Notes: generated from the letters alone by a model not told the origin. Positions 41,570-50,301 are shown, counted from the first letter of the stretch. The stretch: DNA of 64,000 nucleotides from Nitrospira sp. (GCA_030123625.1 CP126121.1:2458179-2522178), one strand, 5' to 3'. Numbers and translations are program-made.

Positions 41570-42850
41570 ATGAAGGGTCTCAGTCTCATCACACCGATCG
41601 ATCCCAAACAGTTGGAAAAAGAAACGCTGCGGATCTATGAGGTCTGTGACGGTTGTCGGCGCTGCTTCAATCTTTGTCCATCGTTCAACACGCTATTGGA
41701 TCGGATCGATGTGTATGGGGGTGATGTGGCCAAGCTGACCCCGACCGATCATCATCGCGTCGTCGACGAATGCTACTACTGTAAGCTCTGCTTCAATCAT
41801 TGCCCCTATACTCCGCCGCATCACTACGAAATCGACTTTCCGCATTTGATGGTCGCCTGGAAGAAGCGTCTTGCGGCGGAGCGCGGCGTTCGGTTGCGGG
41901 ATCGCCTCTTGATCATGACCGATGTGATCGGAAGACTCGGCAGTGCGACCGCCTCCATTACCAACCGTCTGTTGGAGAACCCAGGTGTGCGCGGCATTCT
42001 GGAACGAGTCATGGGGATTCATCGGGACCGCCGAGTCCTGCATTTTTCCGGAGAGACGTTTCCCCGCTGGTTCGGCCGTCGAACCAGGACGGCCACAGGC
42101 GATTCACCCGTCCGCAAGGTGGCCCTGTTTTCCAGTTGCCTCGTGAATTTCCAAGTGACCGATGTCGGCAAGGCCACGGTGCAGGTGCTGGAGAAAAACG
42201 GGGTCCGAGTAGTCGTACCGGAGCAACGCTGCTGCGGCATGCCCAGTTTCGATATTGGAGACACCCAGGCGATTCAACAGGCTGCTCGAAGCAACGTCGC
42301 GTCATTGTACCCGTTGGTCGCCGAGGGATATGATGTGGTGGTCCCGACCGTCAGTTGCAGCTTGATGCTGAAACGCGAGTACCCGGAGCTCCATCGCGAT
42401 GAGCAGACCAAACGGGTGGCGGAGCGGACCTTCGATGTCTGCGAATATCTGATGGCGATGAAAAAGGCGGGCCGATTGGCGACGGATTTCACCAAGAAGC
42501 CTGGGCGTGTTGCCTATCAGATTCCCTGTCATCTCAGAGACCAGAATATCGGGTTCAAATCCAGGGAGCTCATGGAGTGCGCGGGGGCCCAGGTCGAGGT
42601 GATCGAACAATGTTCGGGGCACGACGGCTCATGGTCGGCGAAAACGGAGTTTTTCCCGTTGTCCATGAAAATCGCCGGCAAGGCCGCGCGCGTGATCGAG
42701 CAAACACCGGCCGACCTCGTCGCGTCGGACTGTCCGTTGGCGGGGTTACAATTGGAGCAAGCCGGCGCGTCGGCCCATGCGAAAGGAAAGGCTGTCCTGC
42801 ATCCGATTCAGATCGTCCGCGATGCGTATGGGCTCTCTCCACAAGAGTGA
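41570..42850 (+). CDS. Heterodisulfide reductase-like Fe-S protein
   Basis: A 426-residue protein. Two ferredoxin-type [4Fe-4S] motifs lie at the N-terminus (CDGCRRCFNLCP and CYYCKLCFNHCP), and the C-terminal part has two CCG-type domains, one as EQRCCGMPS and the second degraded (ECSGHDGSW-like, EQCSGHDG). It belongs to the GlpC/HdrD-like family and should pass electrons. In many bacteria this gene sits between rubrerythrin and DUF3501, as here. GGAGAG precedes the ATG at 41570. Confidence 0.88.
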   Translation: MKGLSLITPIDPKQLEKETLRIYEVCDGCRRCFNLCPSFNTLLDRIDVYGGDVAKLTPTDHHRVVDECYYCKLCFNHCPYTPPHHYEIDFPHLMVAWKKRLAAERGVRLRDRLLIMTDVIGRLGSATASITNRLLENPGVRGILERVMGIHRDRRVLHFSGETFPRWFGRRTRTATGDSPVRKVALFSSCLVNFQVTDVGKATVQVLEKNGVRVVVPEQRCCGMPSFDIGDTQAIQQAARSNVASLYPLVAEGYDVVVPTVSCSLMLKREYPELHRDEQTKRVAERTFDVCEYLMAMKKAGRLATDFTKKPGRVAYQIPCHLRDQNIGFKSRELMECAGAQVEVIEQCSGHDGSWSAKTEFFPLSMKIAGKAARVIEQTPADLVASDCPLAGLQLEQAGASAHAKGKAVLHPIQIVRDAYGLSPQE

Positions 42851-42878
42851 TGGATCGGAAGTAAAAAACGGAGCTCCT

Positions 42879-43475
42879 GTGAAGGCGATCACTTCCAACG
42901 ATGTCATCCCGTACGAAGAATATGAACGGCAGAGAGAAGCCTTTCGCGCGAAGATCATCGCGCTGAAGCAGCGGCGCCGAATTTCCGTCGGCCCATTGAT
43001 CACCGTCGTTTTTGAAAATCGTGAGACACTCCGGTTTCAGATTCAGGAAATGATCCGAACCGAGCGAATCGTCGATCCGGTCAAGGTGCAGGATGAGCTG
43101 GATGTATACAACGCGCTCTTGCCGCAGCAGAACGAGCTGAGCGCCACCCTCTTGATCGAGATCACCGATGAGGCGAAGATGAAGGAGAAGCTCGATCAGT
43201 TCATGGGACTGGATCACGGCGAGAAAATGGCCATCATTGCCGACGGAGAAGAAGCCTTCGGCGAGTTCGAAGGCGGGCGAAGTCATGAGACGAAAATCAG
43301 CGCGGTCCATTTCGTCAGGTTTCGGCCGACCGCCACGATGAAAAGGGCCTTTGCGGACCTGACTCGGCCGGTGACGATTCGCGTGAACCATGGTACGTAC
43401 CATCAAGAGGTTCCTGTCCCGGGCAGCATGCGGGAAGAGTGGCTCGCCGATTTGAAAGGCGGTGCTGAGTGTTAA
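42879..43475 (+). CDS. DUF3501-family protein
   Basis: A 198-residue DUF3501 protein (ITSNDVIPYEEYERQREAFR, RISVGPLITVVFENRETLRFQIQEM). Its role is unknown, but it is regularly found with rubrerythrin and the Fe-S oxidoreductase, so it probably serves in the same peroxide or iron-linked path. The start is a GTG at 42879 with GGAG upstream. The last three codons and the stop (GCTGAGTGTTAA) are part of a heptamer repeat, so the C-terminus A-E-C is repeat-encoded. Confidence 0.85.
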   Translation: MKAITSNDVIPYEEYERQREAFRAKIIALKQRRRISVGPLITVVFENRETLRFQIQEMIRTERIVDPVKVQDELDVYNALLPQQNELSATLLIEITDEAKMKEKLDQFMGLDHGEKMAIIADGEEAFGEFEGGRSHETKISAVHFVRFRPTATMKRAFADLTRPVTIRVNHGTYHQEVPVPGSMREEWLADLKGGAEC

Positions 43476-43555
43476 GTGTTGGATGCTGAGTTTTTTAACG
43501 GTTTCAACCATCGTGTCATAACTCAGCACTCAGGACTCGGAACTCAGCACTGAAG
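43465..43555. repeat. Inverted heptamer array between DUF3501 and pterin synthase genes
   Basis: Left arm 43465-43492: GCTGAGT, GTTAAGT, GTTGGAT, GCTGAGT. Spacer of 28 bases. Right arm 43521-43555: ACTCAGC, ACTCAGG, ACTCGGA, ACTCAGC, ACTGAAG. The arms are reverse complements of the same heptamer, with small variations, and could fold into a long imperfect hairpin. The left arm includes the stop codon of DUF3501; the right arm ends five bases before the next ATG. Confidence 0.85.
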
Positions 43556-43559
43556 AACG

Positions 43560-44336
43560 ATGCCCCCTGTTTTACTGACCAAGCGCATCGAATTCGCCGC
43601 CGCCCATCGCTATGTACGGGCGGAATGGGATGAAGACAAGAACCGCACGGTGTTCGGACGCTGCTACAATCCTCCCGCCCATGGACATAACTATTTGCTG
43701 GAAGTGACGGTCTCCGGCGAGATTGATCCGAAGACCGGAATGGTCGTCAATTTATTCGATTTGAAGCGGGTATTGCTCGCGGTGCTGGAAGAATTCGATC
43801 ACAAGAACCTGAACCTCGACATGCCCTACTTCGAAAACCGGATTCCCACATCGGAGAATTTTGCGCATGTCCTCTGGACGAAATTGGCTTCCCAACGAGA
43901 TATCGGCACACTGTATGCCCTCCGGCTCTGCGAGGATGAAGATCTGTATGCCGAGGTCACGATAGCCGACCGCCCGGATGTCGCCGCCGTCGCCAAGCGA
44001 TATTCGTTCAATGCCATCCAAGACAGTCATGAGGGGCGGGACTGGGACTGCTACGTAACGGTTCACGGGACGATCGATTCCATGACAGGCATGGCGACCG
44101 ATATCGGCGTGCTGGACCGACTGGTGCAGGACCGGGTCATCAAACCATTCGACCGGCAGGATCTTCGGCAGGTGCTTGGCTCCGAAACGGTGAGGGGGGA
44201 AGCCCTTGCTAAGGCGATCTGGGATCGTCTCGTCGGTCGCCTTTCAGGTGGAACGCTTCGCAACGTCCGTCTTGTGCAAACCCGCGATCTCTCGTTCGAC
44301 TACACCGACCTTCAGGACGAACGGACCGGTCATTGA
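43560..44336 (+). CDS. Tandem 6-pyruvoyltetrahydropterin synthase / QueD-like protein
   Basis: A 258-residue protein of two PTPS domains. The first (1-130) has the zinc histidines His16, His41 and His43 (AAAHRY, PAHGHNY) and the catalytic Cys35 (GRCYNPP), with the substrate Glu in the LCEDEDLYAEV strand. The second (about 145-258) keeps the fold pattern (KRYSFNAIQ, YVTVHGTIDSMTGMATDIGVLD) but lacks the HGHNY zinc motif. It may make 6-carboxytetrahydropterin for queuosine or a biopterin-type product. The degenerate half may be structural. Confidence 0.85.
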   Translation: MPPVLLTKRIEFAAAHRYVRAEWDEDKNRTVFGRCYNPPAHGHNYLLEVTVSGEIDPKTGMVVNLFDLKRVLLAVLEEFDHKNLNLDMPYFENRIPTSENFAHVLWTKLASQRDIGTLYALRLCEDEDLYAEVTIADRPDVAAVAKRYSFNAIQDSHEGRDWDCYVTVHGTIDSMTGMATDIGVLDRLVQDRVIKPFDRQDLRQVLGSETVRGEALAKAIWDRLVGRLSGGTLRNVRLVQTRDLSFDYTDLQDERTGH

Positions 44337-44633
44337 ATTTCGGAGGCTGTCAGTCTGCGCTGAGCCCGTCGAAGCACACAAATCGAGTTTTCCTGCAACC
44401 TAGGAGTTCACTCCCGCGATCCGGCATCCGAGGTCTCGAACGAAGTACATTCGGCAGGTGGATCGGATTAGATTCACACTGTATCTGTTTAGCTCGCTCG
44501 CCACTTTTTTCCCGAGTCTCAGATTCTCTCGCCGTTGAAAATCTTGCATGAAACTCATCGAGTTCGCTAAAAGCAAGTGGCATATCCATTGCTTCCCTGG
44601 CAAGCATTACTGAGTAATATCCCGGAGGCTTCG
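44337..44633. other. Intergenic region, no gene seen
   Basis: Just under 300 bases. Apart from the ribosome binding site of the patatin-like gene (GGAGG at its right end) I see no coding frame, hairpin terminator or repeat. A minus-strand frame at 44350-44607 has no ribosome binding site and is not credible. Confidence 0.35.
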
Positions 44634-46109
44634 ATGTCCAAGTCCCTTATAGCATCTTCCGTTGCCGTGCTGACCTTATCCGGGTGTTTTGCAAAGGTTC
44701 AGACTCTACCAGCCCATCCTCAATCCGAGACGCCCGTCTTTGCATCGATCGAGGAGCCGACTACGCTTGTGGGAATCGCTTTGTCGGGGGGAGGCAGTCG
44801 AGCCGCTACGTTCGCTGCGGGCGCGCTCGAAGCATTGGCCGCTTATCCAGTCGAACAAAACGCGAGAACGGTCAGTCTCTTGGAGACCGTCACGCATATG
44901 TCGAGTGTCTCGGGAGGCAGCCTTGCCGCCGCGTATTTTGCGATGAAGAAACCGGGTAAGGAGGAGCAAGTCCTTCAAGGTTCGTCGTTGTCCCCGGCCT
45001 ATAGGAAATTTTTTTCAACCTTTCAACGTGACATGCAGATGAACTTCCAAGGCCGAGCGTTGGCCCGTCAGCTGTTCTTCTTCCGTGCCTTCAATCCATC
45101 CAAGTTGGCGTATTCACTTGCCGAGGTCTGGGACAGCAACTTTTTCGACGAACGCACGTTTGTCTCGCTGTACGAGCGTGAGCAAAGAGGTGATACGCCT
45201 CGGATTATTCTCAATGGGACCATCTACAACACCGGACGTAGACTCGCGCTTACCACCTTGGGGCCGCACGATTTTCGCTACGATTTTGTCGAACACTTAC
45301 GAGAGAGTTTCGACCAACGCGGCGTGAAGATGAGTCCCACCGGTCGGGAGGAGTTCGAGCGAAGTATCGCGACGGCTAAAAAACAGTTCATGCCGTTCAC
45401 CTTCGAGGACATCGGCGTTGACCACCGCACCTTGCCGATTTCTTTGGCCGTCGCGTCGTCTGCATCGTTTCCGCCCATCGTGGGGCCTGTTACGTATTGG
45501 GCCGAGAGAGGGGACCGCTATATCCATGTCGGCGACGGCGGACTTTTCGACAATCTGGGAACCGAATCGCTCACCACCCTGTTCTTGAGCAAGATTCCGA
45601 ACGATCCACAAACCAACCGGCGTGGTCTGATCGTGGTTGTCGATTCGTCATTCCCCTTTTCAGCGGGCGAGGAGTCATTAAACCGGAACACCAAAGGCTT
45701 TCAGGTGTTCCGGAAAGATCCGGCGCGTATTGTCGGCATCATGGAGGCCCGGGCCAATGCCTATCAGACGATGTTGTGGCAGAGCTTACGCAGTCAGGAC
45801 GTCTTGCTGCCCGACTATGATCATCTGAAGATCGTCGTTCTTCGCCACATCGACGCCAAGTGGGAACGGGGCTATGAAGACCTCCCGGAGGTTTGCCGGA
45901 GTAGATTTTCGCATGCGGTGACTTCGAAACAGATTCAAGCAGCTGTGAGTCAGATTCCCACGCAATTTAAGATCGAAGATGAGTGTGACGGCGCATTACT
46001 GATTCAGGCAGGTCGTCAGGTCGTGAACCAGCAGCGCGAATTGCTCGATCGGTTTTTTCACGGCACGAAACCTCCGGAGGCATTACGCCATGACACATCG
46101 TCCGGCTAA
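44634..46109 (+). CDS. Patatin-like phospholipase, lipoprotein
   Basis: A 491-residue lipoprotein (lipobox LTLSGC). The patatin domain has the oxyanion motif SGGGSRAATFAAG, the nucleophile SVSGGS (M-S-S-V-S-G-G-S) and the catalytic aspartate DGGLFDN, so the Ser-Asp dyad is complete. Patatins hydrolyse phospholipid or acyl-lipid esters; the lipid anchor places it in the envelope. GGAGG six bases before the ATG sets the start. A second, shorter patatin-like lipoprotein lies 2.4 kb downstream. Confidence 0.88.
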   Translation: MSKSLIASSVAVLTLSGCFAKVQTLPAHPQSETPVFASIEEPTTLVGIALSGGGSRAATFAAGALEALAAYPVEQNARTVSLLETVTHMSSVSGGSLAAAYFAMKKPGKEEQVLQGSSLSPAYRKFFSTFQRDMQMNFQGRALARQLFFFRAFNPSKLAYSLAEVWDSNFFDERTFVSLYEREQRGDTPRIILNGTIYNTGRRLALTTLGPHDFRYDFVEHLRESFDQRGVKMSPTGREEFERSIATAKKQFMPFTFEDIGVDHRTLPISLAVASSASFPPIVGPVTYWAERGDRYIHVGDGGLFDNLGTESLTTLFLSKIPNDPQTNRRGLIVVVDSSFPFSAGEESLNRNTKGFQVFRKDPARIVGIMEARANAYQTMLWQSLRSQDVLLPDYDHLKIVVLRHIDAKWERGYEDLPEVCRSRFSHAVTSKQIQAAVSQIPTQFKIEDECDGALLIQAGRQVVNQQRELLDRFFHGTKPPEALRHDTSSG

Positions 46110-46269
46110 GGGAAACGTCATTACAGACGCCCCGGTCACCGGTTCCCCTGCCGCAGCGCGGTCGGTCTCCAACGACCACCACAACTTTCCGACGTGCTGG
46201 CTGAGGAATATAAGGCACTCTACAAGCCGCCGCTTTCTTTCACGGAAGTGACGATCGCCGGAACTTCTT
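46110..46269. other. Decayed DNA after the patatin-like gene
   Basis: Contains a short open stretch ending with E-E-Y-K-A-L-Y-K-P-P-L-S-F-T-E-V-T-I-A-G before a stop, coding-like in composition but without a start. I read it as a gene remnant, perhaps part of the broken gene that follows. Confidence 0.35.
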
Positions 46270-46796
46270 GTGACGATACCTATTCTTGGCCTTGATTTAG
46301 ATTCAGCATTCCTAGCGCACTCACGTTCCAAGCGCAGTTCTCACTGCTCCTGGGACAACTATTCCAGCTACGATCAGGCACTCCTCGCAATTCAGCGTGC
46401 ATTGCACGACATCGCCGGTGTAATGAATGCACGCCTCATCGATGCCCATTCGTTCTGCTGGATGCTGGTGCGGATGAAGTTGCCCGCCGCGAACTCGCCG
46501 GTCATTATCCCAGCGCCAAGGTCATCAGTGGTTTACAGGCAAGTACGTTCACGACCAAACCACCATCAAACGAGATCGATGCTGACATTAATTTTGACAA
46601 GATGGACGAAAAGCAGTTTGCCCAGCGCGACGCAGAGCGCCGGCGCTTAGGACAGCTGGCACAAGACATTGCTATACAGTCGGAACTCAAGCGTTTGCGC
46701 GAGGCTGGATATCATAATCCAGAACAAACGGTTCGCCCGGTCTGGGACGAACCGGGTCGAGCGGAGAAGTTTCTCAAGATTGCCTCTCTTCACTAA
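46270..46796 (+). pseudogene. Frameshifted gene remnant, family not recognised
   Basis: Two coding-like segments lie in different frames. The first (46270 to about 46480) ends with ALHDIAGVMNARLIDAHSFCWML. The second, from about 46470 to the stop at 46794-46796, reads ADEVARRELAGHYPSAKVISG, then DADINFDKMDEKQFAQRDAERRRLG and NPEQTVRPVWDEPGRAEKF. The break falls near 46470-46480 and needs a one-base shift. The segments together suggest a once-longer nuclease- or restriction-associated type protein, but I cannot name it with confidence. Confidence 0.5.
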
Positions 46797-47033
46797 ATTA
46801 CCTGGCCTCGATTCGTACTCCAGGAGATTGAAGAAAGGGTTCTTGTGTACACCATTAACCACCTCTTCTTCGAAGCCGTGCTTCATGAGGCGCTCGCTCC
46901 GGCGGTGTGATCAGAGAAATCCAGGCGATCACGCCACGCCTCTTGAGACTCGTACGGTAAGCCGTTGCGGGCTGGACATTGGGTATGTACGGGACTACCA
47001 TGTGCGAATACTACCTCTTGATGCGAGACGGCT
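46797..47033. other. Intergenic decayed stretch before hicB
   Basis: Holds a short start-less frame (VLVYTINHLFFEAVLHEALAPAV then stop) that looks like the tail of a lost gene. No ribosome binding site or promoter is clear for the hicB-like gene that follows. Confidence 0.3.
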
Positions 47034-47240
47034 ATGAGTGAATTGATCTTTGTCGTGGAAGAGGCTCCTGAGGGCGGGTACATTGCGCGCGCACTCGGGC
47101 AATCAATCTTCACCGAAGCGGACACGCTGGCTGAACTGCCGGGGAAAGTCCGTGAGGCGGTTCGTTGTCACTTTGAAGAAGGCCAGGCTCCGAAGGTCGT
47201 CCGCCTTCACCATGTCCGCGAGGAAGTTATCGCCGTATGA
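47034..47240 (+). CDS. HicB-like antitoxin (short form)
   Basis: A 68-residue protein with the HicB-like fold (LIFVVEEAPEGGYIARALGQSIFTEAD, then LAELPGKVREAVRCHF). It belongs to the short type that partners a HicA starting M-R-L-P-R-D-L-S-G. It overlaps the toxin gene by four bases (ATGA). The toxin is truncated, so this antitoxin now stands without a functional partner. Confidence 0.8.
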   Translation: MSELIFVVEEAPEGGYIARALGQSIFTEADTLAELPGKVREAVRCHFEEGQAPKVVRLHHVREEVIAV

Positions 47241-47386
47241 GGCTTCCCCGCGATCTGTCCGGACGCGATCTCGCCCAAACCCTTCGCAAACTCGGCTATT
47301 CGATCACCCGCCAGGCCGGCAGTCACCTCCGACTCACTGTGGAGTTCCTTCCTCTCGACATGCTAAACAGGAATCAGCTCGTGTGA
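47237..47386 (+). pseudogene. Truncated HicA toxin
   Basis: A 49-codon frame. Residues 1-34 match a HicA of the MxLPRDLSG type (DLAQTLRKLGYSITRQAGSH), including the catalytic histidine in GSHLRLT. After LRLT the sequence turns into unrelated residues (VEFLPLDMLNRNQLV) and stops. The conserved VTVP-x-H strand and the C-terminal helix of about 30 residues are missing, so the toxin is probably inactive. Confidence 0.75.
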
Positions 47387-47392
47387 GGAACG

Positions 47393-47569
47393 ATGAGTGC
47401 GACGGGTTCGTTGTTTATCGGGATCGTAGGGTCGCTCCTATTTTTGATCAGTGTCTTTGCGTTCAGTCAGCGAAATTGGAAAGCCGGTTTGTTATGGCTA
47501 TTGATCGGCGCAGGACTCATCGCCCTTTTAACTTACATGGATAAGCCGTCGGCGAATTTGTGGCGATGA
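47393..47569 (+). CDS. 58-residue two-helix membrane protein
   Basis: A small protein with two predicted transmembrane helices: SLFIGIVGSLLFLISVFAF and GLLWLLIGAGLIALLTYM, joined by a short basic loop (SQRNWKA). Start ATG at 47393 with AGGA five bases upstream, six bases after the truncated hicA. Function unknown. It is too short for a named domain. Confidence 0.6.
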   Translation: MSATGSLFIGIVGSLLFLISVFAFSQRNWKAGLLWLLIGAGLIALLTYMDKPSANLWR

Positions 47570-47628
47570 CGGTCATCTGTTCTGACCTAGACGAGAGCCT
47601 CACAATCGAACGTCGTGCTCCGATACCC

Positions 47629-48321
47629 TTACCACGGAATCGGCTTTCGATCTCGGATGAATAGGCCGGTCATCGACTGAGGCGCTTCCGTAGCCAGCCA
47701 CACGATCGTATCCGCACCCTGTTCCACTGAACGAGGCGCCTCGCTTCCTCCCATCTCAGTCCGTACCCACCCCGGGTCCACGGAATTCACTGCTATGCCT
47801 GAGCTCTTGAGTGCCGCAGCGAATTTGCCCGTCACGCCGTTGAGCGCGGTTTTGGAAATGCCATAGGCTGGGACCGATGTGCCCATGCCGGTCAATCGTC
47901 CCACTGCGCTCGAGACGTTGATGATCCGAGCCGCTGCACTGTGACGGAGCAACGGCAGGAAGGCCTGGATGACGAGCAAGGGACCGATCGTGTTGGTCTC
48001 CAACATTCGCCGGAGCCGATCGGGAGGGAGAGTGAGGACCGAATCATCATGGCCGCTCAAGATGCCGGCATTGTTCACGAGGACGTCGAGATGATCGACA
48101 GTCTGGGCGATGGTTTTCACAGCCTGATCGATACTTTCTTGATCAGTGACATCGAGAACGACGGGGATAACGGACGGAGTGGAGAGGGAGACTGCGGCTC
48201 GTTCGATGGAATCGAGAGATCGTCCGGTTAGAAACACCCGCCATTGTTTTGCCGCCAGTTGTCGGACGACCTCCAGGCCGATGCCTCTATTGGCACCCGT
48301 GACCAGGGCAATGCCGGGCAT
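47629..48321 (-). CDS. Short-chain dehydrogenase/reductase
   Basis: A 230-residue classical SDR. The NAD(P) motif is TGANRGIG (9-16), with LVNNAG, and the active site INVSSAVG with Y-G-I-S-K. A basic residue after the second strand (TGRSLD) favours NADPH. Such enzymes reduce ketones or aldehydes; the substrate is unknown. GGAGG seven bases before the ATG sets the start at 48321; 16 extra upstream codons are not part of the fold. Confidence 0.88.
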   Translation of the reverse strand: MPGIALVTGANRGIGLEVVRQLAAKQWRVFLTGRSLDSIERAAVSLSTPSVIPVVLDVTDQESIDQAVKTIAQTVDHLDVLVNNAGILSGHDDSVLTLPPDRLRRMLETNTIGPLLVIQAFLPLLRHSAAARIINVSSAVGRLTGMGTSVPAYGISKTALNGVTGKFAAALKSSGIAVNSVDPGWVRTEMGGSEAPRSVEQGADTIVWLATEAPQSMTGLFIRDRKPIPW

Positions 48322-48486
48322 ACGCTGCCTCCACCTGCTGAAAAGCTTTCTTATATCAGTTCCCTGCACCGGTGTAGCGTTCCGTCCTCTTCAAGCCTTG
48401 CATGTCTTTATCAAGCGTCCTACAATCACCCCGCCTCTGGAAATTACTCATGCTTATGATGTTTCTAGCCACGCATTGGACCTGAT

Positions 48487-49782
48487 ATGCGGTTAGATCG
48501 GCTGTTATCCGCTACGATCTGTCTCTGTGTGGCCATTGCGGGCTGTCAGATGTTGCCGGGCAACTGGCGACCGGGATGGAATGAGCCTTGGGACGACGGA
48601 AAGCCGGTCGCGGAGACGGCCGGATCTTGGAAGCTGACCGAGGCTGAAACGCAAGACGGCCGCTTCCTGGCCCTCGCAGTTTCCGGCGGCGGCAGCCGGG
48701 CGGCTAATTTCGGCGCGGCGGTGATGCTGGAACTCCAGCAGCGTGGTCTGCTGGAACAAGCGGATGTCATTAGCGGCGTCTCAGGCGGCACGTTGCCCGC
48801 CGTCTATTATGGGCTGGGTGCCAAGGCCGGTCCTTTCACCGCCCCGGCCCTGCGCGAGGCGCTCGGCTATGACTTTCAGAGCAGTTGGATCCGCCGCTGG
48901 TTTCTGCCGCACAACATCTTACGTTATTGGCTGGCCGACTTCACCCGTTCCGATATCATGGTTCAGGTGTTCAACAACCAACTGTACCATGAGGCGACCT
49001 TCGCCGATCTGAAGCTGCACCCGAAGATCCTGCTCAACGCGACCGTTCACAATGATCATACTCGCTTCACCTTTACCGACGATCGCTTTGCGTTGTTGCG
49101 TTCCGCCCTCGCGCCATACCGGGTTGCGAACGCGGTCAACGCATCATCCGCCTTTCCCGGCGCCTTTCAGGATGTGACGCTTCAGTGGTACATGGACCGG
49201 CCGCATTACATGCATCTCTACGACGGCGGTCCCATCGACAATCTGGGCATTCAGGCCGTCGTCGAGTATTTGAACCGCAACATCCTGGGGACGACGCTCG
49301 ATCGTCTCTTTCCCCATGGCTGCCTGATCATCGCGATCGACGCGACACCCGCCAGCGAGCATCCGGACCTCAATGCCAGAATTTCCAGCCGGCAATTCGC
49401 GGACTATTTCATCGACACGAACGCGCTCGATGCGACGGATGCCATGTTGATGGAAGCGCGCAGAACCCTCCTCGCGCGCATGGAAATTCCTACTGAACAG
49501 CAAGATAAACAGGTGCGAGGCCGGCTGCCGGTAAACGATTTGCATCAATGCAACTGTCATGTGCTTCATCTCTCTCTTCGGCATTTGCTCTACGGCGACG
49601 ATTCGGAGGAGACTATACAATTGGCCGAGCGAGTGACCGAGATCAAGACGAAGTTTTGGATCGGGAAAGACGAGCAGGACGCGCTCTACCGAGCGGCCGA
49701 TGTCATCATGAAGGAACTGGACGTGCAGCATCTCCTTTCAGACGAATCACTGAAGCCTCAATGTGCGGCGAGCAAACAGTGA
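48487..49782 (+). CDS. Patatin-like phospholipase, lipoprotein (second copy)
   Basis: A 431-residue lipoprotein (lipobox VAIAGC). The patatin motifs are SGGGSRAANF, the nucleophile SGVSGGT, and the aspartate in YDGGPIDN. It shares domain order and the GSRAA motif with the protein at 44634, but the rest has diverged, so they are distant paralogs. It would act on envelope lipids. The ribosome binding site is weak. Confidence 0.88.
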   Translation: MRLDRLLSATICLCVAIAGCQMLPGNWRPGWNEPWDDGKPVAETAGSWKLTEAETQDGRFLALAVSGGGSRAANFGAAVMLELQQRGLLEQADVISGVSGGTLPAVYYGLGAKAGPFTAPALREALGYDFQSSWIRRWFLPHNILRYWLADFTRSDIMVQVFNNQLYHEATFADLKLHPKILLNATVHNDHTRFTFTDDRFALLRSALAPYRVANAVNASSAFPGAFQDVTLQWYMDRPHYMHLYDGGPIDNLGIQAVVEYLNRNILGTTLDRLFPHGCLIIAIDATPASEHPDLNARISSRQFADYFIDTNALDATDAMLMEARRTLLARMEIPTEQQDKQVRGRLPVNDLHQCNCHVLHLSLRHLLYGDDSEETIQLAERVTEIKTKFWIGKDEQDALYRAADVIMKELDVQHLLSDESLKPQCAASKQ

Positions 49783-49845
49783 TCCACAGATCATTATCTT
49801 TCGCCCTCCCACGTCTCTGGGTTTTCTATCGAGTCTGAAGCATGC

Positions 49846-50301
49846 TTAATGCTTCTGCGGATGGTGGTCCCCGCCTGTTTGTGCGGCCCCGCCTTTGGTG
49901 TCACGCGGAGTAAAGCGGGCTGCATAGGCTTCGTGCTCCGGCAGCCTGAGGAAGACAATGATTCCGGTATCCGGATGAATCGTAAATTCCCCGGTACCCT
50001 TCAGCCTATTTTCACCGGACGGTTCCAACTCCACCTGGATTTTGGCCTTCTCATACCCATGTTGGATGGTGGCCTTGGCTTTGGCCCCATCAGTGGGAAT
50101 GGCCTTGTCGGAATGATCCGTTACATACAGCACCAGTTCTCCGTCCTTGGCGACCAGCTCTAAATGGTATGGCCCTGCGGCAAGCGATTGCCCGCCGTGG
50201 AAGGCCTTCACGGGATCAGACTGTTTCGCCGTGTGCGCTTCAACCGGCACCGTCGCGAGCAGCGTTGCGCACAAACCTAAGTTCCTCAGCAGATGTTTCA
50301 T
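49846..50301 (-). CDS. Exported protein with histidine-rich tail, paralog of next gene
   Basis: A 151-residue exported protein (signal GLCATLLATVPVEA). The mature domain begins HGGQSLAAGPYHLELVAKDGELVLYVTDHSDKAI and ends with GGDHHPQKH. Several conserved histidines suggest metal, perhaps copper, binding. It is paralogous to the adjacent protein (50317): same order of HGG, GPYHLELVA, YVTDH, GTFxLxP and AYAARF motifs. The two are in one transcript with a 15-base gap. Confidence 0.75.
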   Translation of the reverse strand: MKHLLRNLGLCATLLATVPVEAHTAKQSDPVKAFHGGQSLAAGPYHLELVAKDGELVLYVTDHSDKAIPTDGAKAKATIQHGYEKAKIQVELEPSGENRLKGTGEFTIHPDTGIIVFLRLPEHEAYAARFTPRDTKGGAAQTGGDHHPQKH

